NCBI GenBank assembly: GCA_001825665.1
Contig: MHXZ01000045.1
Location: forward strand, 1 to 54,128
Source: Planctomycetes bacterium GWF2_41_51
GTDB lineage: Bacteria > Planctomycetota > Phycisphaerae > Sedimentisphaerales > UBA12454
Length of the DNA stretch: 54,128 bases
Direction of reading: 5' to 3'
Below, piece after piece: positions 8,580 through 17,693 of the stretch (the stretch's first letter is position 1; each line of letters begins with the position of its first letter). Position numbers and translations under genes: made by a program. The notes beneath the pieces were generated by a model, which was given only the letters and a program-made list of their open reading frames with translations, searched no databases and was not told the origin of the DNA.

Positions 8580-9338
8580 ATGTGTAGAAGTAAGATTGTT
8601 GTTTTAATAGCATTGTGCTTGATTGCGGTTAGTGCACAGGCAGTTCCAAATCAATTGGTAGCTCACTTCACTTTTGATGGGAATTTGCTTGACTCATCGG
8701 GCAATGGGTACACAGGCGGAGCAGGCGGGTTGGTCGGTCAGACTCATTATGTGGATGGCAGATTTGGTCAAGCTCTCGATTTTGACGGTGATGCCGATTT
8801 TATCCAGTTAATGGTTGCCTCGGATGGAATGGGCGGATGGGTCGGAGAGGGTATCAATGATCAGACGGCTGTATCATATGACATGTGGATCAAGATGGAT
8901 GCTTATCAGACGCATGATGCTGGTATACTCTCGAGCCGTGAATGGTACTGGGGCGATACGAATCTTGAAGTCCATAGTTACTTTGGTTTTGATAAAGTAT
9001 ATTTGATTAATGTTCAGGGTGCCGTTCCGGCGGAAAATCCAGTCGCCACGATTCCACAGGCGAAACTTGACCAGTGGGTTCATCTCATAGCAACATACGA
9101 TTCTGTTGCAGGTGAGGCGAAAATTTATCTTGACGACGTTCTTGTTAGTCAGGTTGCGATTGCTCCAGGTCGTGTTGTCGATATCGGCAATTACACCCTC
9201 GGCGGCAACGCTCTTTTTGGCCGGTGGTTTGACGGCCAGATTGACGATCTTAAAATTTATAACTATGCGATACCTGAGCCTGCAACAATTAGTCTTTTAG
9301 TAGTTGGCATTTCTGCTCTGATTCGCCGCAGAAAATAA
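8580..9338 (+). CDS. secreted LamG-like jellyroll protein with PEP-CTERM tail
   Basis: This fourth member of the LamG series has 252 residues. A signal peptide ends near AQA (about residue 21) and the jellyroll runs from LVAHFTFDGNLLDSSGNGY to IDDLKIYNYA. The tail IPEPATISLLVVGISALIRRRK is a classic PEP-CTERM signal: PEP motif, hydrophobic helix, basic end. It therefore replaces the dockerin-like tail of its neighbours with an exosortase-type sorting signal, implying processing at the membrane and a different final location. GGAGG precedes the ATG by about 10 bases. A strong hairpin follows 48 bases downstream, so the first transcript of the locus may end here. Confidence 0.85.
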   Translation: MCRSKIVVLIALCLIAVSAQAVPNQLVAHFTFDGNLLDSSGNGYTGGAGGLVGQTHYVDGRFGQALDFDGDADFIQLMVASDGMGGWVGEGINDQTAVSYDMWIKMDAYQTHDAGILSSREWYWGDTNLEVHSYFGFDKVYLINVQGAVPAENPVATIPQAKLDQWVHLIATYDSVAGEAKIYLDDVLVSQVAIAPGRVVDIGNYTLGGNALFGRWFDGQIDDLKIYNYAIPEPATISLLVVGISALIRRRK

Positions 9339-9385
9339 ATTAGTTCTTGTATTAAGATGAGTAGAATGGATTGACACAAATATCG

Positions 9386-9416
9386 AAGCAGCCAATTCAA
9401 TGTGAGTTGGCTGCTT
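9386..9416 (+). terminator. terminator-like hairpin after the LamG series
   Basis: AAGCAGCCAA (9386-9395) and TTGGCTGCTT (9407-9416) form a perfect 10-bp stem with an 11-base loop, between the PEP-CTERM gene and the symporter. The following T-run is short (TTTATATT), so termination may be partial. Confidence 0.6.
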
Positions 9417-9473
9417 TATATTCAAAAATAGAATATATCTGAACGTTTTTGTCAAAGAGAATATGAGAGAGTT

Positions 9474-11276
9474 ATGAATTTCAATCTGCATTTATATGAT
9501 TATCTAATCATCGTCGGCTATCTTGTAGTTGTTATTTTTTTGGGCTTATGGCTGCAAAAGAAAGCAACAGGCGGGCTGGATTCATATTTTCTTGCAGGCC
9601 GTAGTATGCCGTGGTGGATGTTAGGATTAGCCGGTTGTTCAAGCTATATTGATATTGGCGGAACAATGGCAATGGTGGGCGTAATGTATTACCTTGGTTT
9701 GAAGTCAATCTGGGTTACACACATTTTCTGGGGATTTTTCATTTTATCCTTTTATATGGCATTTCAGGCCAAATGGATACGCTCTTCAAATGTAATGACT
9801 TTTGCCCAATGGAATGAGACTCGTTTCGGAAAAGATCGTGATGCTGAATTTGCCAGAATTGCCGCGGCAGTATTTCTGCTTTTACTTATGATTTTTAATC
9901 TGATGTTTCTTGCGGTCGGAGTTGGTAAATTTGCTGAAAGCTTCTTTGGTTTTGAGAGATGGATTACAACATTGGTTGTTTTTTTGGTGGTTGGAATATA
10001 TGTAACCATGGGAGGATTTTATGGGGTTATTTTCACAGATATTTTCCAGACCATTCTAATAATCGCTGGTGCTCTTGTACTTTCAGTAATGGTGTTCCAA
10101 TCATATCAGCCCGAATCCATTGCCTCAATGAATCCGGATTGGCATTCATTGAAACTTGTATGGAAACTTTGGCCTGATTATTTGAAGGCTACTCCCGCCA
10201 GTTACCATCACTTCGAAGCTTATGGAGCAATACTGTCTGTTGGCTTTTTTTGGATGATTTTCCGTATTCTGGCCGGCCCGAATGTTTGGGATTTTCAGTT
10301 TTTTCTTACCGCCCGGAGTGTCCGTGACGCAGCCTTGGCAGGTGGAATGTGGACTTTTGGATATTCAATAAGGTGGGTACTTGCTTGTGCTTTTCTAATG
10401 TTAGGCATTTTTAATTTTAATGCTGAAAGCGGTTTTGATGCTGAAAAAATTATGCCTCTGGTGTTAGGTTCTCTACCTGTCGGTCTGCGCGGATTATTTA
10501 TAGCCGTGCTTTTGGCTGCTTTAATGTCGACGCTTGATGCGATGATAAACGTTTCAAGTTCGGTAGTTACAAATGATTTTCTAAAGAGGTATTTTGTAAA
10601 AAACTTCACTGAGAAACAATTAGTAACAATAGGGCAGTTTTCTTCTATTGCAATTCTTATAGTTGGATATCTCTTCAGCTTGTTTTTTAAAGATATCGTA
10701 TCCGCATGGGAAACGATGATTTTTATGGTAGTTACGATGATACTTGTACCTGCTACGATGAGATGGCATTGGTGGCGATTCAGCGCAAAGGCATTTGTTT
10801 GGGGGATGATTGCTTCATCTGCGATAATTTTTGTTCAAAAAATATTTTTCAAAGATTGGCCTGTTACCGCCTCAATCGGATTTTGTATAGCAGGTTCTTT
10901 GACAGCGACAGTGATTATTGGCTTTTTGACCAGGCCGACAGAGATGTCAGTTCTTGTCAGGTTTTATGAGCGAATACGTCCATTCGGTTTTTGGGGACCT
11001 GTTCGGAGGGAGGCTGTCAGGCAGGGGCTTGTGCCAAAAGGAGATTTGATGCCATATATCGATGCGTTCAACGGTATCGGCTCGATGGTTTTTCAGATGT
11101 GTCTTGCAATAATAGTTTTTAATTGTTTTCTTAAAAAATGGAATCAGGTGATTGTCTGGACAGCCGTTGAAGTTGTTGTATCAATTATTTTATATTTTAC
11201 ATGGTATAAAAATCTTCCCAAGCGGGAATGTGAAGAATCAAAAAATAAAAAAAATGTTGAATTTATTTGTAATTAA
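9474..11276 (+). CDS. sodium:solute symporter (SSS/SLC5 family)
   Basis: The 600-residue polytopic membrane protein has SSS-family marks: an N-terminal helix followed by DSYFLAGRSMPWWMLGLAGCSSYIDIGGTM, the segment VGIYVTMGGFYGVIFTDIFQ, and LLAALMSTLDAMINVSSSVVTNDF in the helix 8-9 region that carries sodium-site residues in this family. About 13 transmembrane segments are visible. SSS transporters couple sodium entry to uptake of sugars or other small solutes. Its place after the LamG/GH2 genes suggests it imports a sugar released by these enzymes. The start is ATG 9474 after AGAGAG. Confidence 0.88.
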   Translation: MNFNLHLYDYLIIVGYLVVVIFLGLWLQKKATGGLDSYFLAGRSMPWWMLGLAGCSSYIDIGGTMAMVGVMYYLGLKSIWVTHIFWGFFILSFYMAFQAKWIRSSNVMTFAQWNETRFGKDRDAEFARIAAAVFLLLLMIFNLMFLAVGVGKFAESFFGFERWITTLVVFLVVGIYVTMGGFYGVIFTDIFQTILIIAGALVLSVMVFQSYQPESIASMNPDWHSLKLVWKLWPDYLKATPASYHHFEAYGAILSVGFFWMIFRILAGPNVWDFQFFLTARSVRDAALAGGMWTFGYSIRWVLACAFLMLGIFNFNAESGFDAEKIMPLVLGSLPVGLRGLFIAVLLAALMSTLDAMINVSSSVVTNDFLKRYFVKNFTEKQLVTIGQFSSIAILIVGYLFSLFFKDIVSAWETMIFMVVTMILVPATMRWHWWRFSAKAFVWGMIASSAIIFVQKIFFKDWPVTASIGFCIAGSLTATVIIGFLTRPTEMSVLVRFYERIRPFGFWGPVRREAVRQGLVPKGDLMPYIDAFNGIGSMVFQMCLAIIVFNCFLKKWNQVIVWTAVEVVVSIILYFTWYKNLPKRECEESKNKKNVEFICN

Positions 11277-11303
11277 TTCGAGAAGATTTAATCGGATTGA
11301 CAA

Positions 11304-12326
11304 ATGGCAGTAAAATTTTCCAATGAAAAAAAATCCATGAAGTCCGAACAAATAAAACTTAGTCCTCGGGAAAAGTTCATTATGGCCCTCGAAGGCAGGC
11401 AGCCGCCGGGAAGAGTGCCGCATTTTGAACTTGTTTTTTTTCTGACAATGGAGTCTTTCGGACGCGTTCATCCTCTTCATCGTTGGTTTGATCAATGGGA
11501 TCAAATGTCTGAGTCTGAAAGAAGATTGCATCGTTATGATATAGCGGAGATTCATGTTCAGACTGCTCGGAAATACGAACATTCGGCAATTTTTTTTCAT
11601 CCGCCGAAAGGGTGGACTAATAATGAAATCGAAAATGTGAATGCGGCGTTAGACGCTATCCGGGAAATTTCAGGAGATGATTATTTTTTGATGTTGCACG
11701 GAGATGCTACCTATGAAATTCCAGATGGAAATAAACTTATGAATTTTATAGAGGATATCGCCGATGATCCTCAAAAAGTAAAAGATACTGCGCAAAAAAA
11801 AGTGGACATGGCACTTAAACGAGCTGCTGAATTTAAGTCTTACGGTATGTTAGACGGTTTTGGCCTGTGCAGCGATTATTGTTTTAACAGCGGCCCGTTT
11901 CTTTCACCTGCAATGTTCGATGAGTTTGTTTTGCCATATTTAACTCAACTAATCAGCGGCTATCGCGAAATGGGATTTTACACGATAAAACACACAGATG
12001 GAAATATTATGCCGATTTTGAAGTCGCTCGTCTCGGCCAAACCGCATGCCCTGCATAGTCTTGATCCGCAGGGAAATATTGATATCGCAGAAATAAAACA
12101 TTTATGCGGAAGTGAGATTTGCCTTATAGGAAATGTAAATTGTGCTCTTATGGATAACGGCACCGATGAAGAAGTTATCGAATCATGTCGATATGCCTTA
12201 AAACATGGAATGCCCGGAGGCGGTTATATATTCTCAACAAGTAATTGCGTTTATACCGGAATGAAGTTGGAGCGATACGAATTGATTTTAGATGTCTGGC
12301 GAAAAGAAGGAAATTATGAAGATTGA
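11304..12326 (+). CDS. URO-D/MtaA-like family protein
   Basis: This is a 340-residue soluble protein with a uroporphyrinogen-decarboxylase-like TIM barrel. The early segment LSPREKFIMALEGRQPPGRVPHFE is typical of the family. Later blocks include LCSDYCFNSGPFLSPAMFDEFVLPYL, IKHTDGNIMPIL and GGGYIFSTSNCVYTGM. Family members include heme-pathway decarboxylases and corrinoid methyltransferases; divergent members are common in planctomycete sugar loci with unknown roles. A heme role is unlikely here given the context. The first ATG (11304) lacks a good ribosome binding site and Met12 (11337) is a possible start. The 3' end overlaps the following gene by 11 bases, so they are probably co-translated. 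Confidence 0.75.
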   Translation: MAVKFSNEKKSMKSEQIKLSPREKFIMALEGRQPPGRVPHFELVFFLTMESFGRVHPLHRWFDQWDQMSESERRLHRYDIAEIHVQTARKYEHSAIFFHPPKGWTNNEIENVNAALDAIREISGDDYFLMLHGDATYEIPDGNKLMNFIEDIADDPQKVKDTAQKKVDMALKRAAEFKSYGMLDGFGLCSDYCFNSGPFLSPAMFDEFVLPYLTQLISGYREMGFYTIKHTDGNIMPILKSLVSAKPHALHSLDPQGNIDIAEIKHLCGSEICLIGNVNCALMDNGTDEEVIESCRYALKHGMPGGGYIFSTSNCVYTGMKLERYELILDVWRKEGNYED

Positions 12327-13923
12327 AAGATGCAAATCAATTCTGCTTTGCCTTAAATTGATATTGCTGGTTATATCATTCAATTGCCAGGCGGCTCTAA
12401 CGATGAGTCCGTGGACTGATATATTCAAAGGGGTTCAGCATGCAACCGGCTGGACAGATACTCCGCGTTTGCAGCGGGTTACTGCTGTCAGAATTGACCT
12501 TCAGGATCCTGATATTGCTTTTGTTACGACTCCTTCCAATGGCAGCGAACCCGAAGATACTAATCGGCAAACAGGCAGTCAATTTATGGCCGGCTCTGGA
12601 GTACAGATTGCAATTAATACACAATTTTATGAAAGCCCTTCTGGAATAAATTATGCAGATTTGCTTGGTGTATCAGTAAGTTGCGGACAAATTGTTTCTG
12701 CACTTGAAAATCGTAATGATAGAGCTTGTACGTTGTTAATAACGCAAAATAATCAGGCTCGCTTTCAGCATACATATACTTCAACTGATCTTACCAGTGT
12801 ATGGACCGCTATCGAAAGCTTTTCTTATATTTTGGTAAATGGCAGTCCATGGATTGACTATGGAGATCCATTGGCGACAAACGCGCATCCTCGTTCTGCG
12901 GTAGGAATTTCGTATAATCAAAGATACCTCATACTTCTTACGATAGATGGTCGCCAAACAGGCTATAGTGAAGGGGCTACTTTTTACGAAGAGGCGATTT
13001 GGCTCATTCGCTTTGGCGCATATAACGGTTTAAATCTGGATGGCGGCGGCTCCACTCACATGCTCATGTCTGATGGACATGGCGGATCAATAACATTAAA
13101 CAGTCCCTCGGAAAACAGAGCCGTTGGAAGTCATCTTGGCGTGTACGCTGCTTCGCTTATCCAGGAATTCGATGATGTATATGTCTATGCGGATTTCGAA
13201 AATGGAAATGAAGGCAAGTTTAGTTATTCGCCGGGATATTCCGGAAGCACGACAGGTATTAATGAGTCATTATCTACCGCTGACGCAATATCAACCGAAA
13301 GCCGTGCAGGAAATTGGTCGCAAAGACTTATGATTTATGATGATTCGACAGTAAGCGGCGGCTGGCTGGTACGTCATGTTTCAGGTGGAAGTGCGACAAG
13401 GTCTGAAAATGTTATTCGGCCGACAAACGGTTTTGTTGGATTGTATGCAAAGACCACCGCTTTAGGCAAAGCTATATCTATTGCGATAGATAATACAAAT
13501 AACATAACCGCCGACAGAGGCGTATTTTGGCCTCTAATCTCTGATGGTCAATGGCACTTATATGAATGGAATCTGGAAGATAATTCTCATTGGACAGGTT
13601 GGAACAACGGCGATGGAATCATTGATACCCCGGATTTTACAATAGATTCAATACAGATAACCGGCGGCGATTCGGATGCCGAAATTTTCATTGACCATAT
13701 AGCGCATAGTAATGACATCAGTCTGGCATATCTTTTCAGTATACCAGGCGATTATGAGCCGGATGGAGATGTGGATTTTATAGACTTTGCGAGGTTTTCA
13801 GCCGACTGGTTGAAAACTTCTAATTTCAATCCCATTAGTGATATGCATAATTCCGAAAATTATATTATTGATTTATTCGATTTGTCTGTTTTTGCACAAA
13901 ATTGGTTGAACGGATTAAACTGA
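12316..13923 (+). CDS. secreted phosphodiester glycosidase (NAGPA family) with dockerin-like tail
   Basis: ATG 12316 is preferred over an in-frame ATG at 12292 because AAGGA stands 4-5 bases before it. The 535-residue protein has a signal peptide (to about CQA), then a NAGPA/DUF2233-type domain with the hallmark NLDGGGSTHM (Asp242). The animal founder removes GlcNAc from GlcNAc-1-phosphodiesters, so cleavage of a sugar-1-phosphate diester is predicted. A beta-sandwich region follows (YVYADFENGNEGKF onward), with two dockerin-like loops at the end (DGDVDFIDFARFSADWL and a shorter second copy ending FAQNWL). A second NAGPA gene at 24759 carries a different C-terminus. The exact substrate is unknown. 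Confidence 0.82.
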   Translation: MKIERCKSILLCLKLILLVISFNCQAALTMSPWTDIFKGVQHATGWTDTPRLQRVTAVRIDLQDPDIAFVTTPSNGSEPEDTNRQTGSQFMAGSGVQIAINTQFYESPSGINYADLLGVSVSCGQIVSALENRNDRACTLLITQNNQARFQHTYTSTDLTSVWTAIESFSYILVNGSPWIDYGDPLATNAHPRSAVGISYNQRYLILLTIDGRQTGYSEGATFYEEAIWLIRFGAYNGLNLDGGGSTHMLMSDGHGGSITLNSPSENRAVGSHLGVYAASLIQEFDDVYVYADFENGNEGKFSYSPGYSGSTTGINESLSTADAISTESRAGNWSQRLMIYDDSTVSGGWLVRHVSGGSATRSENVIRPTNGFVGLYAKTTALGKAISIAIDNTNNITADRGVFWPLISDGQWHLYEWNLEDNSHWTGWNNGDGIIDTPDFTIDSIQITGGDSDAEIFIDHIAHSNDISLAYLFSIPGDYEPDGDVDFIDFARFSADWLKTSNFNPISDMHNSENYIIDLFDLSVFAQNWLNGLN

Positions 13924-13968
13924 CGGTTTTAGTGTATACAAACATAAAAAATTTATTTAAGAGAAAAA

Positions 13969-15102
13969 ATGAAAAATCTAATTTTAATTTCATTGTCAGC
14001 AATCGTTTTTGGGATTTGCGGTTGTTCTTCAGAGATGAGAACTGAAAAAAAAGAAAGTACCCGCTGGACAAGTAAACAAGCATGGCAATGGTATAATGAC
14101 CAGCCTTGGCTTGTTGGATGTAATTTTTCCCCGTCCACAGCGATTAACCAGCTTGAGATGTGGCAGGAAGATACCTTTGATTTGGAGACGATTGACCGTG
14201 AATTGGACTGGCTCAATGCAATAGGTATGAATTTTGTACGAGTGTATCTGCACGATATGCTTTGGACGCAAGACAAGGAAGGTTTATTGGAACGCATTGA
14301 AAAATTCCTTCAGGTTGCCGAAAAGCATAATGTCAAAGTGATGTTGGTATTATTGGATAGTTGCTGGAATCCGCGTCCCCAGTTAGGCAGACAGCCGGAA
14401 CCTATGCCGCATGTTCACAATTCCGGGTGGGTTCAGTCGCCGCATATTGATCTGCTGAAAGACCCGAACAGATATGATGAATTAAAAGACTACGTTGTGG
14501 GCATATTGAGAGAATATAAAAATGATGACCGTGTGCTGCTTTGGGATCTCTATAATGAACCGGGGAATATAAATGGGCCTGCTTTTAAAGAATATGAGTT
14601 GACAAATAAACAGGAATTAGCATTAAAATTAATGCATAAACTTTTCAGTTGGGCACGCGAAGTTGATCCCAGTCAGCCTGTCAGCATTTGCGTCTGGAAC
14701 TGGGAACGAAAGAAAGACAGTGATTTTCGGTCTCTCAATAAATTCGCTCTGGAAAATTCTGATATTGTAACATTCCATGTTTATACAGCCGCCAAGAAAG
14801 CACAATCAAAAACTTTGCAATTAAAAAAGTATGGCCGGCCTATAATCTGTACAGAGTATATGGCTCGCACACAAAAAAATACTTTTGAAACGATGCTGCC
14901 ATTTTTTAAGCAGAATAAAATCGGGGCCTGCAATTGGGGTTTTGTTGCCGGAAAAACACAGACACAGTATCCCTGGGAAAGCTGGGATAAAAAATATACG
15001 GCCGAGCCTGAAATATGGTTTCATGATATTCTTAGACCTGATGGAACGCCGTTCGATCAAAATGAAATTGATTTGATTAAAACCTTGAGTCGCTCTGAAT
15101 AG
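13969..15102 (+). CDS. GH5-like glycoside hydrolase, predicted lipoprotein
   Basis: The 377-residue protein begins with a lipoprotein signal (hydrophobic stretch then GICGC, lipidated Cys about residue 19). The TIM barrel shows clan GH-A features: GMNFVRVYLHDMLW, VKVMLVLLDSCW and the acid/base block LLWDLYNEPGN (Glu197). The nucleophile is in IICTEYMART (Glu296). GH5-type enzymes cut beta-glycans with retention, but some subfamilies act on arabinofuranosides or galactofuranosides. I cannot place the subfamily. Lipid attachment suggests work at the periplasmic face of a membrane, downstream of the secreted enzymes. It lies six bases before the next gene's earliest ATG, so it is in one operon with it. 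Confidence 0.82.
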   Translation: MKNLILISLSAIVFGICGCSSEMRTEKKESTRWTSKQAWQWYNDQPWLVGCNFSPSTAINQLEMWQEDTFDLETIDRELDWLNAIGMNFVRVYLHDMLWTQDKEGLLERIEKFLQVAEKHNVKVMLVLLDSCWNPRPQLGRQPEPMPHVHNSGWVQSPHIDLLKDPNRYDELKDYVVGILREYKNDDRVLLWDLYNEPGNINGPAFKEYELTNKQELALKLMHKLFSWAREVDPSQPVSICVWNWERKKDSDFRSLNKFALENSDIVTFHVYTAAKKAQSKTLQLKKYGRPIICTEYMARTQKNTFETMLPFFKQNKIGACNWGFVAGKTQTQYPWESWDKKYTAEPEIWFHDILRPDGTPFDQNEIDLIKTLSRSE

Positions 15103-15131
15103 TTTTAATGGATTTTAAAGGAAACTCTATA

Positions 15132-17663
15132 ATGCCGGTTTTTTTGTTAAAGAGTTACAGGTTTTTTGCTATTGTTTTTTTGCTTATTTTCTCACAGATT
15201 GTCATGGCAAAAGAAATTTCTTTCGCTTCGCTTCTGGAAGAAATGACCAATCGTCAGGAAGTTGCACGTTGGCCAATCCCTGATTATTCATGCGGTCAGT
15301 TCAGCAGTTATGATCGCAATTCCACTAATCCAGAAACACCAGGCTGGTGGGCAAATTGGGACAGGAGTCATTTTTTGCGTGTCGAAGAAAATCAGGGACG
15401 CAAAGAATATGTTCTTATGGATGCCAATGGCCCCGGCGCTGTTGTTCGATTTTGGACAACCTGGCACGGTCCAGATGGAACAGAATTCAGTAACGGTCTT
15501 TTACGCGTTTACCTCGATAAAAATCCTGAACCTGCGATAGAAGCTCCGGCGGAGGATTTTATCGATAAAGGACATTTAGCCGGCCCGCCTTTGTCTCAGG
15601 GAGTTTCGCCCCAGACGGAATATCGATGGCAGGGACACAATCTTTATCTGCCGATTCCTTACGCAAAACATTGCAAAATTACTTACGAATCAAAGACGTT
15701 TATCGACGTTGGCGGCCAAAAAGGCGAAGCGCTTTATTATCAAATTAATTACAGGAGCTATAAAAAAGATACGCTGGTTAAAACGTTTTCTATGAATGAT
15801 TTGAAAAAATATTCGGCTTTGCTGGAAAAAACACAGAATATTTTGAAAAACGGTTATGATTATAAAGGTAAGACAAATAAGTTGATCGGCACGCTGGCTC
15901 CAAATGGTTCGCTTTCGACAAATATTGAAGGAAGACAGGCCATTCGTGCTATGCAATTTAAACTCAATGCGGAGAACCTCTCGCAGGCACTTCGTTCTGT
16001 AATTTTGCAAGTTGAATTCGATGGCCGGAGAACAATTTGGTGTCCGATTGGTGATTTCTTTGGTACCGGTTATCGAGTTCATCCCTGCTCTACATGGTAT
16101 ACTGATGTCAGTCAAGACGGGACTTTATCATGTTTTTGGGTGATGCCGTTTAAAAAACAGGCAAAAGTAACGCTTCAGAATTTAAGCGAACAAAAAGTCG
16201 AAATTGAAGTCGGCAGCATTATAACTGATAACTGGAAATGGGATGACCGGTCGATGTATTTTCACGCCGGCTGGAAACAATGGTCGGACATTCGTACACA
16301 CAGCAACCCTGCAAATCCTGAAAACGGCGCCTCTGATTTGAACTGGATTACGATTCAGGGACGCGGTAAATATGTCGGCGATGCACTCACTCTGTATAAT
16401 AATGCGTCGCAATGGTGGGGCGAAGGCGATGAGAAAATTTATATCGACGGAGAATCTTTTCCTTCGCATTTCGGAACAGGAAGCGAAGATTATTACGGCT
16501 ATGCCTGGTGCAGACCGGCGCCTTTCAGTGCACCATTTCACGCGCAGCCTTGTGGCCAAGGCGACCTGACAATAGGATTCTCGGTGAACAGCAGATTCCG
16601 ATCGCTCGATTCTATACCTTTTACTAAATCGCTAAAATTCGATATGGAATTATGGCACTGGGTCGAAACCACAATGGATTATGCGCCGACTATATTCTGG
16701 TACGGCGATTTGAACGCTTCCGACAACATACAACCAATGCCGCTGGAAGCGCAACGACCTGTCAGAGCAGCGACAGTTGCTGAAAAAACTTATCGTAATC
16801 CCATTATTGATAAAATTGGCCCCGCTGACCCTGATGTTTTAAAATATAAGGGTAAATATTATTTATATCCGACATGGAATGGCAAAGGTTATCACGTTTT
16901 TGTTTCTGAAGACCTGATTAATTGGAAACAGGAATCAATATGTTATACTGATTCACGCGGCGGATTATGGGCGCCGGATTTGTTCTACAATGAAAAAGGC
17001 GACGGCAGGATATATCTTTATTATACCGCGAATAATCCACAAGGCGGCAAGCTCATTGGAGTTGCGGTCGGTGACAATCCTCTTGGGCCTTTCGTTGATA
17101 AGGGTAATATTGAGGATAGTAATATAATTGACGCTCACCTGTTTTCAGACGATGATGGCAAATTGTACCTTTACTATGTAAAGCTCGGCAATCCATTTAT
17201 TATTTTTGTCCAGCCGATGAGCGACCCTTTAACTAAACAAGGAGAACCAAAAGAAGTTCTTCGTCCAACAGTTGAATGGGAACAGCGTCGCGGCCGTGTT
17301 ACAGAAGGACCATTCATGCTCAAACACAAAAATACTTATTACCTGATGTACTCCGGCAGTGGAGCCAATGGGCCGGAATATGCTATTGGTTATGCGACCA
17401 GCAAATCGCCTCTTGGCCCTTTTGTAAAATATGAAAATAATCCCATCGCAAAACAGGGCAATGGAGTTTATGGCCCGGGACATCATTGTGTTACTGAAGG
17501 GCCAAATGGAAAATTATGGATGATTTACCATCAGCAGAACAGCGAAAAAGTTGGTTGGGACAGATTTATTGCGATAGACCCAGTATGGTTCGACGAAGAG
17601 GGACTGCTTCATGCAAAAACCACACGAGGCACTAATGAGAAAATGCAATGGAATGCTAAATAA
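15132..17663 (+). CDS. secreted GH172-GH43 fusion enzyme
   Basis: ATG 15132 is preferred (AAAGGA 9 bases upstream; signal peptide to MAKE) over the in-frame ATG at 15108. The 843-residue protein joins two catalytic domains. Residues about 20-540 are GH172 (formerly DUF2961). Glu431 in WWGEGDE and Glu452 in GTGSEDYYG lie 21 residues apart, the same spacing as the catalytic pair reported for the founding difructose-anhydride synthase. Residues about 555-835 are a GH43 five-bladed propeller with its three acids: Asp566 (PADPDV), Asp667 (IIDAHLF) and Glu725 (VTEGPF). GH172 includes fructofuranosidases and arabinofuranosidases; GH43 includes arabinofuranosidases, xylosidases and galactosidases. 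Two exo-enzymes on one chain suggest sequential trimming of an arabinofuranose-containing glycan. Confidence 0.87.
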   Translation: MPVFLLKSYRFFAIVFLLIFSQIVMAKEISFASLLEEMTNRQEVARWPIPDYSCGQFSSYDRNSTNPETPGWWANWDRSHFLRVEENQGRKEYVLMDANGPGAVVRFWTTWHGPDGTEFSNGLLRVYLDKNPEPAIEAPAEDFIDKGHLAGPPLSQGVSPQTEYRWQGHNLYLPIPYAKHCKITYESKTFIDVGGQKGEALYYQINYRSYKKDTLVKTFSMNDLKKYSALLEKTQNILKNGYDYKGKTNKLIGTLAPNGSLSTNIEGRQAIRAMQFKLNAENLSQALRSVILQVEFDGRRTIWCPIGDFFGTGYRVHPCSTWYTDVSQDGTLSCFWVMPFKKQAKVTLQNLSEQKVEIEVGSIITDNWKWDDRSMYFHAGWKQWSDIRTHSNPANPENGASDLNWITIQGRGKYVGDALTLYNNASQWWGEGDEKIYIDGESFPSHFGTGSEDYYGYAWCRPAPFSAPFHAQPCGQGDLTIGFSVNSRFRSLDSIPFTKSLKFDMELWHWVETTMDYAPTIFWYGDLNASDNIQPMPLEAQRPVRAATVAEKTYRNPIIDKIGPADPDVLKYKGKYYLYPTWNGKGYHVFVSEDLINWKQESICYTDSRGGLWAPDLFYNEKGDGRIYLYYTANNPQGGKLIGVAVGDNPLGPFVDKGNIEDSNIIDAHLFSDDDGKLYLYYVKLGNPFIIFVQPMSDPLTKQGEPKEVLRPTVEWEQRRGRVTEGPFMLKHKNTYYLMYSGSGANGPEYAIGYATSKSPLGPFVKYENNPIAKQGNGVYGPGHHCVTEGPNGKLWMIYHQQNSEKVGWDRFIAIDPVWFDEEGLLHAKTTRGTNEKMQWNAK

Positions 17664-17693
17664 AATTTATGATAGCAAATAAAGGAAATTAAA

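Noticed and set aside
11304-12326. Heme-pathway HemE
   Set aside because: The protein is a divergent URO-D-like member in a glycan operon, with no other heme genes.
3029-13923. Cellulosome components
   Set aside because: Dockerin-like motifs are present but no cohesin or scaffoldin, and such tails are common on unrelated planctomycete secreted proteins.
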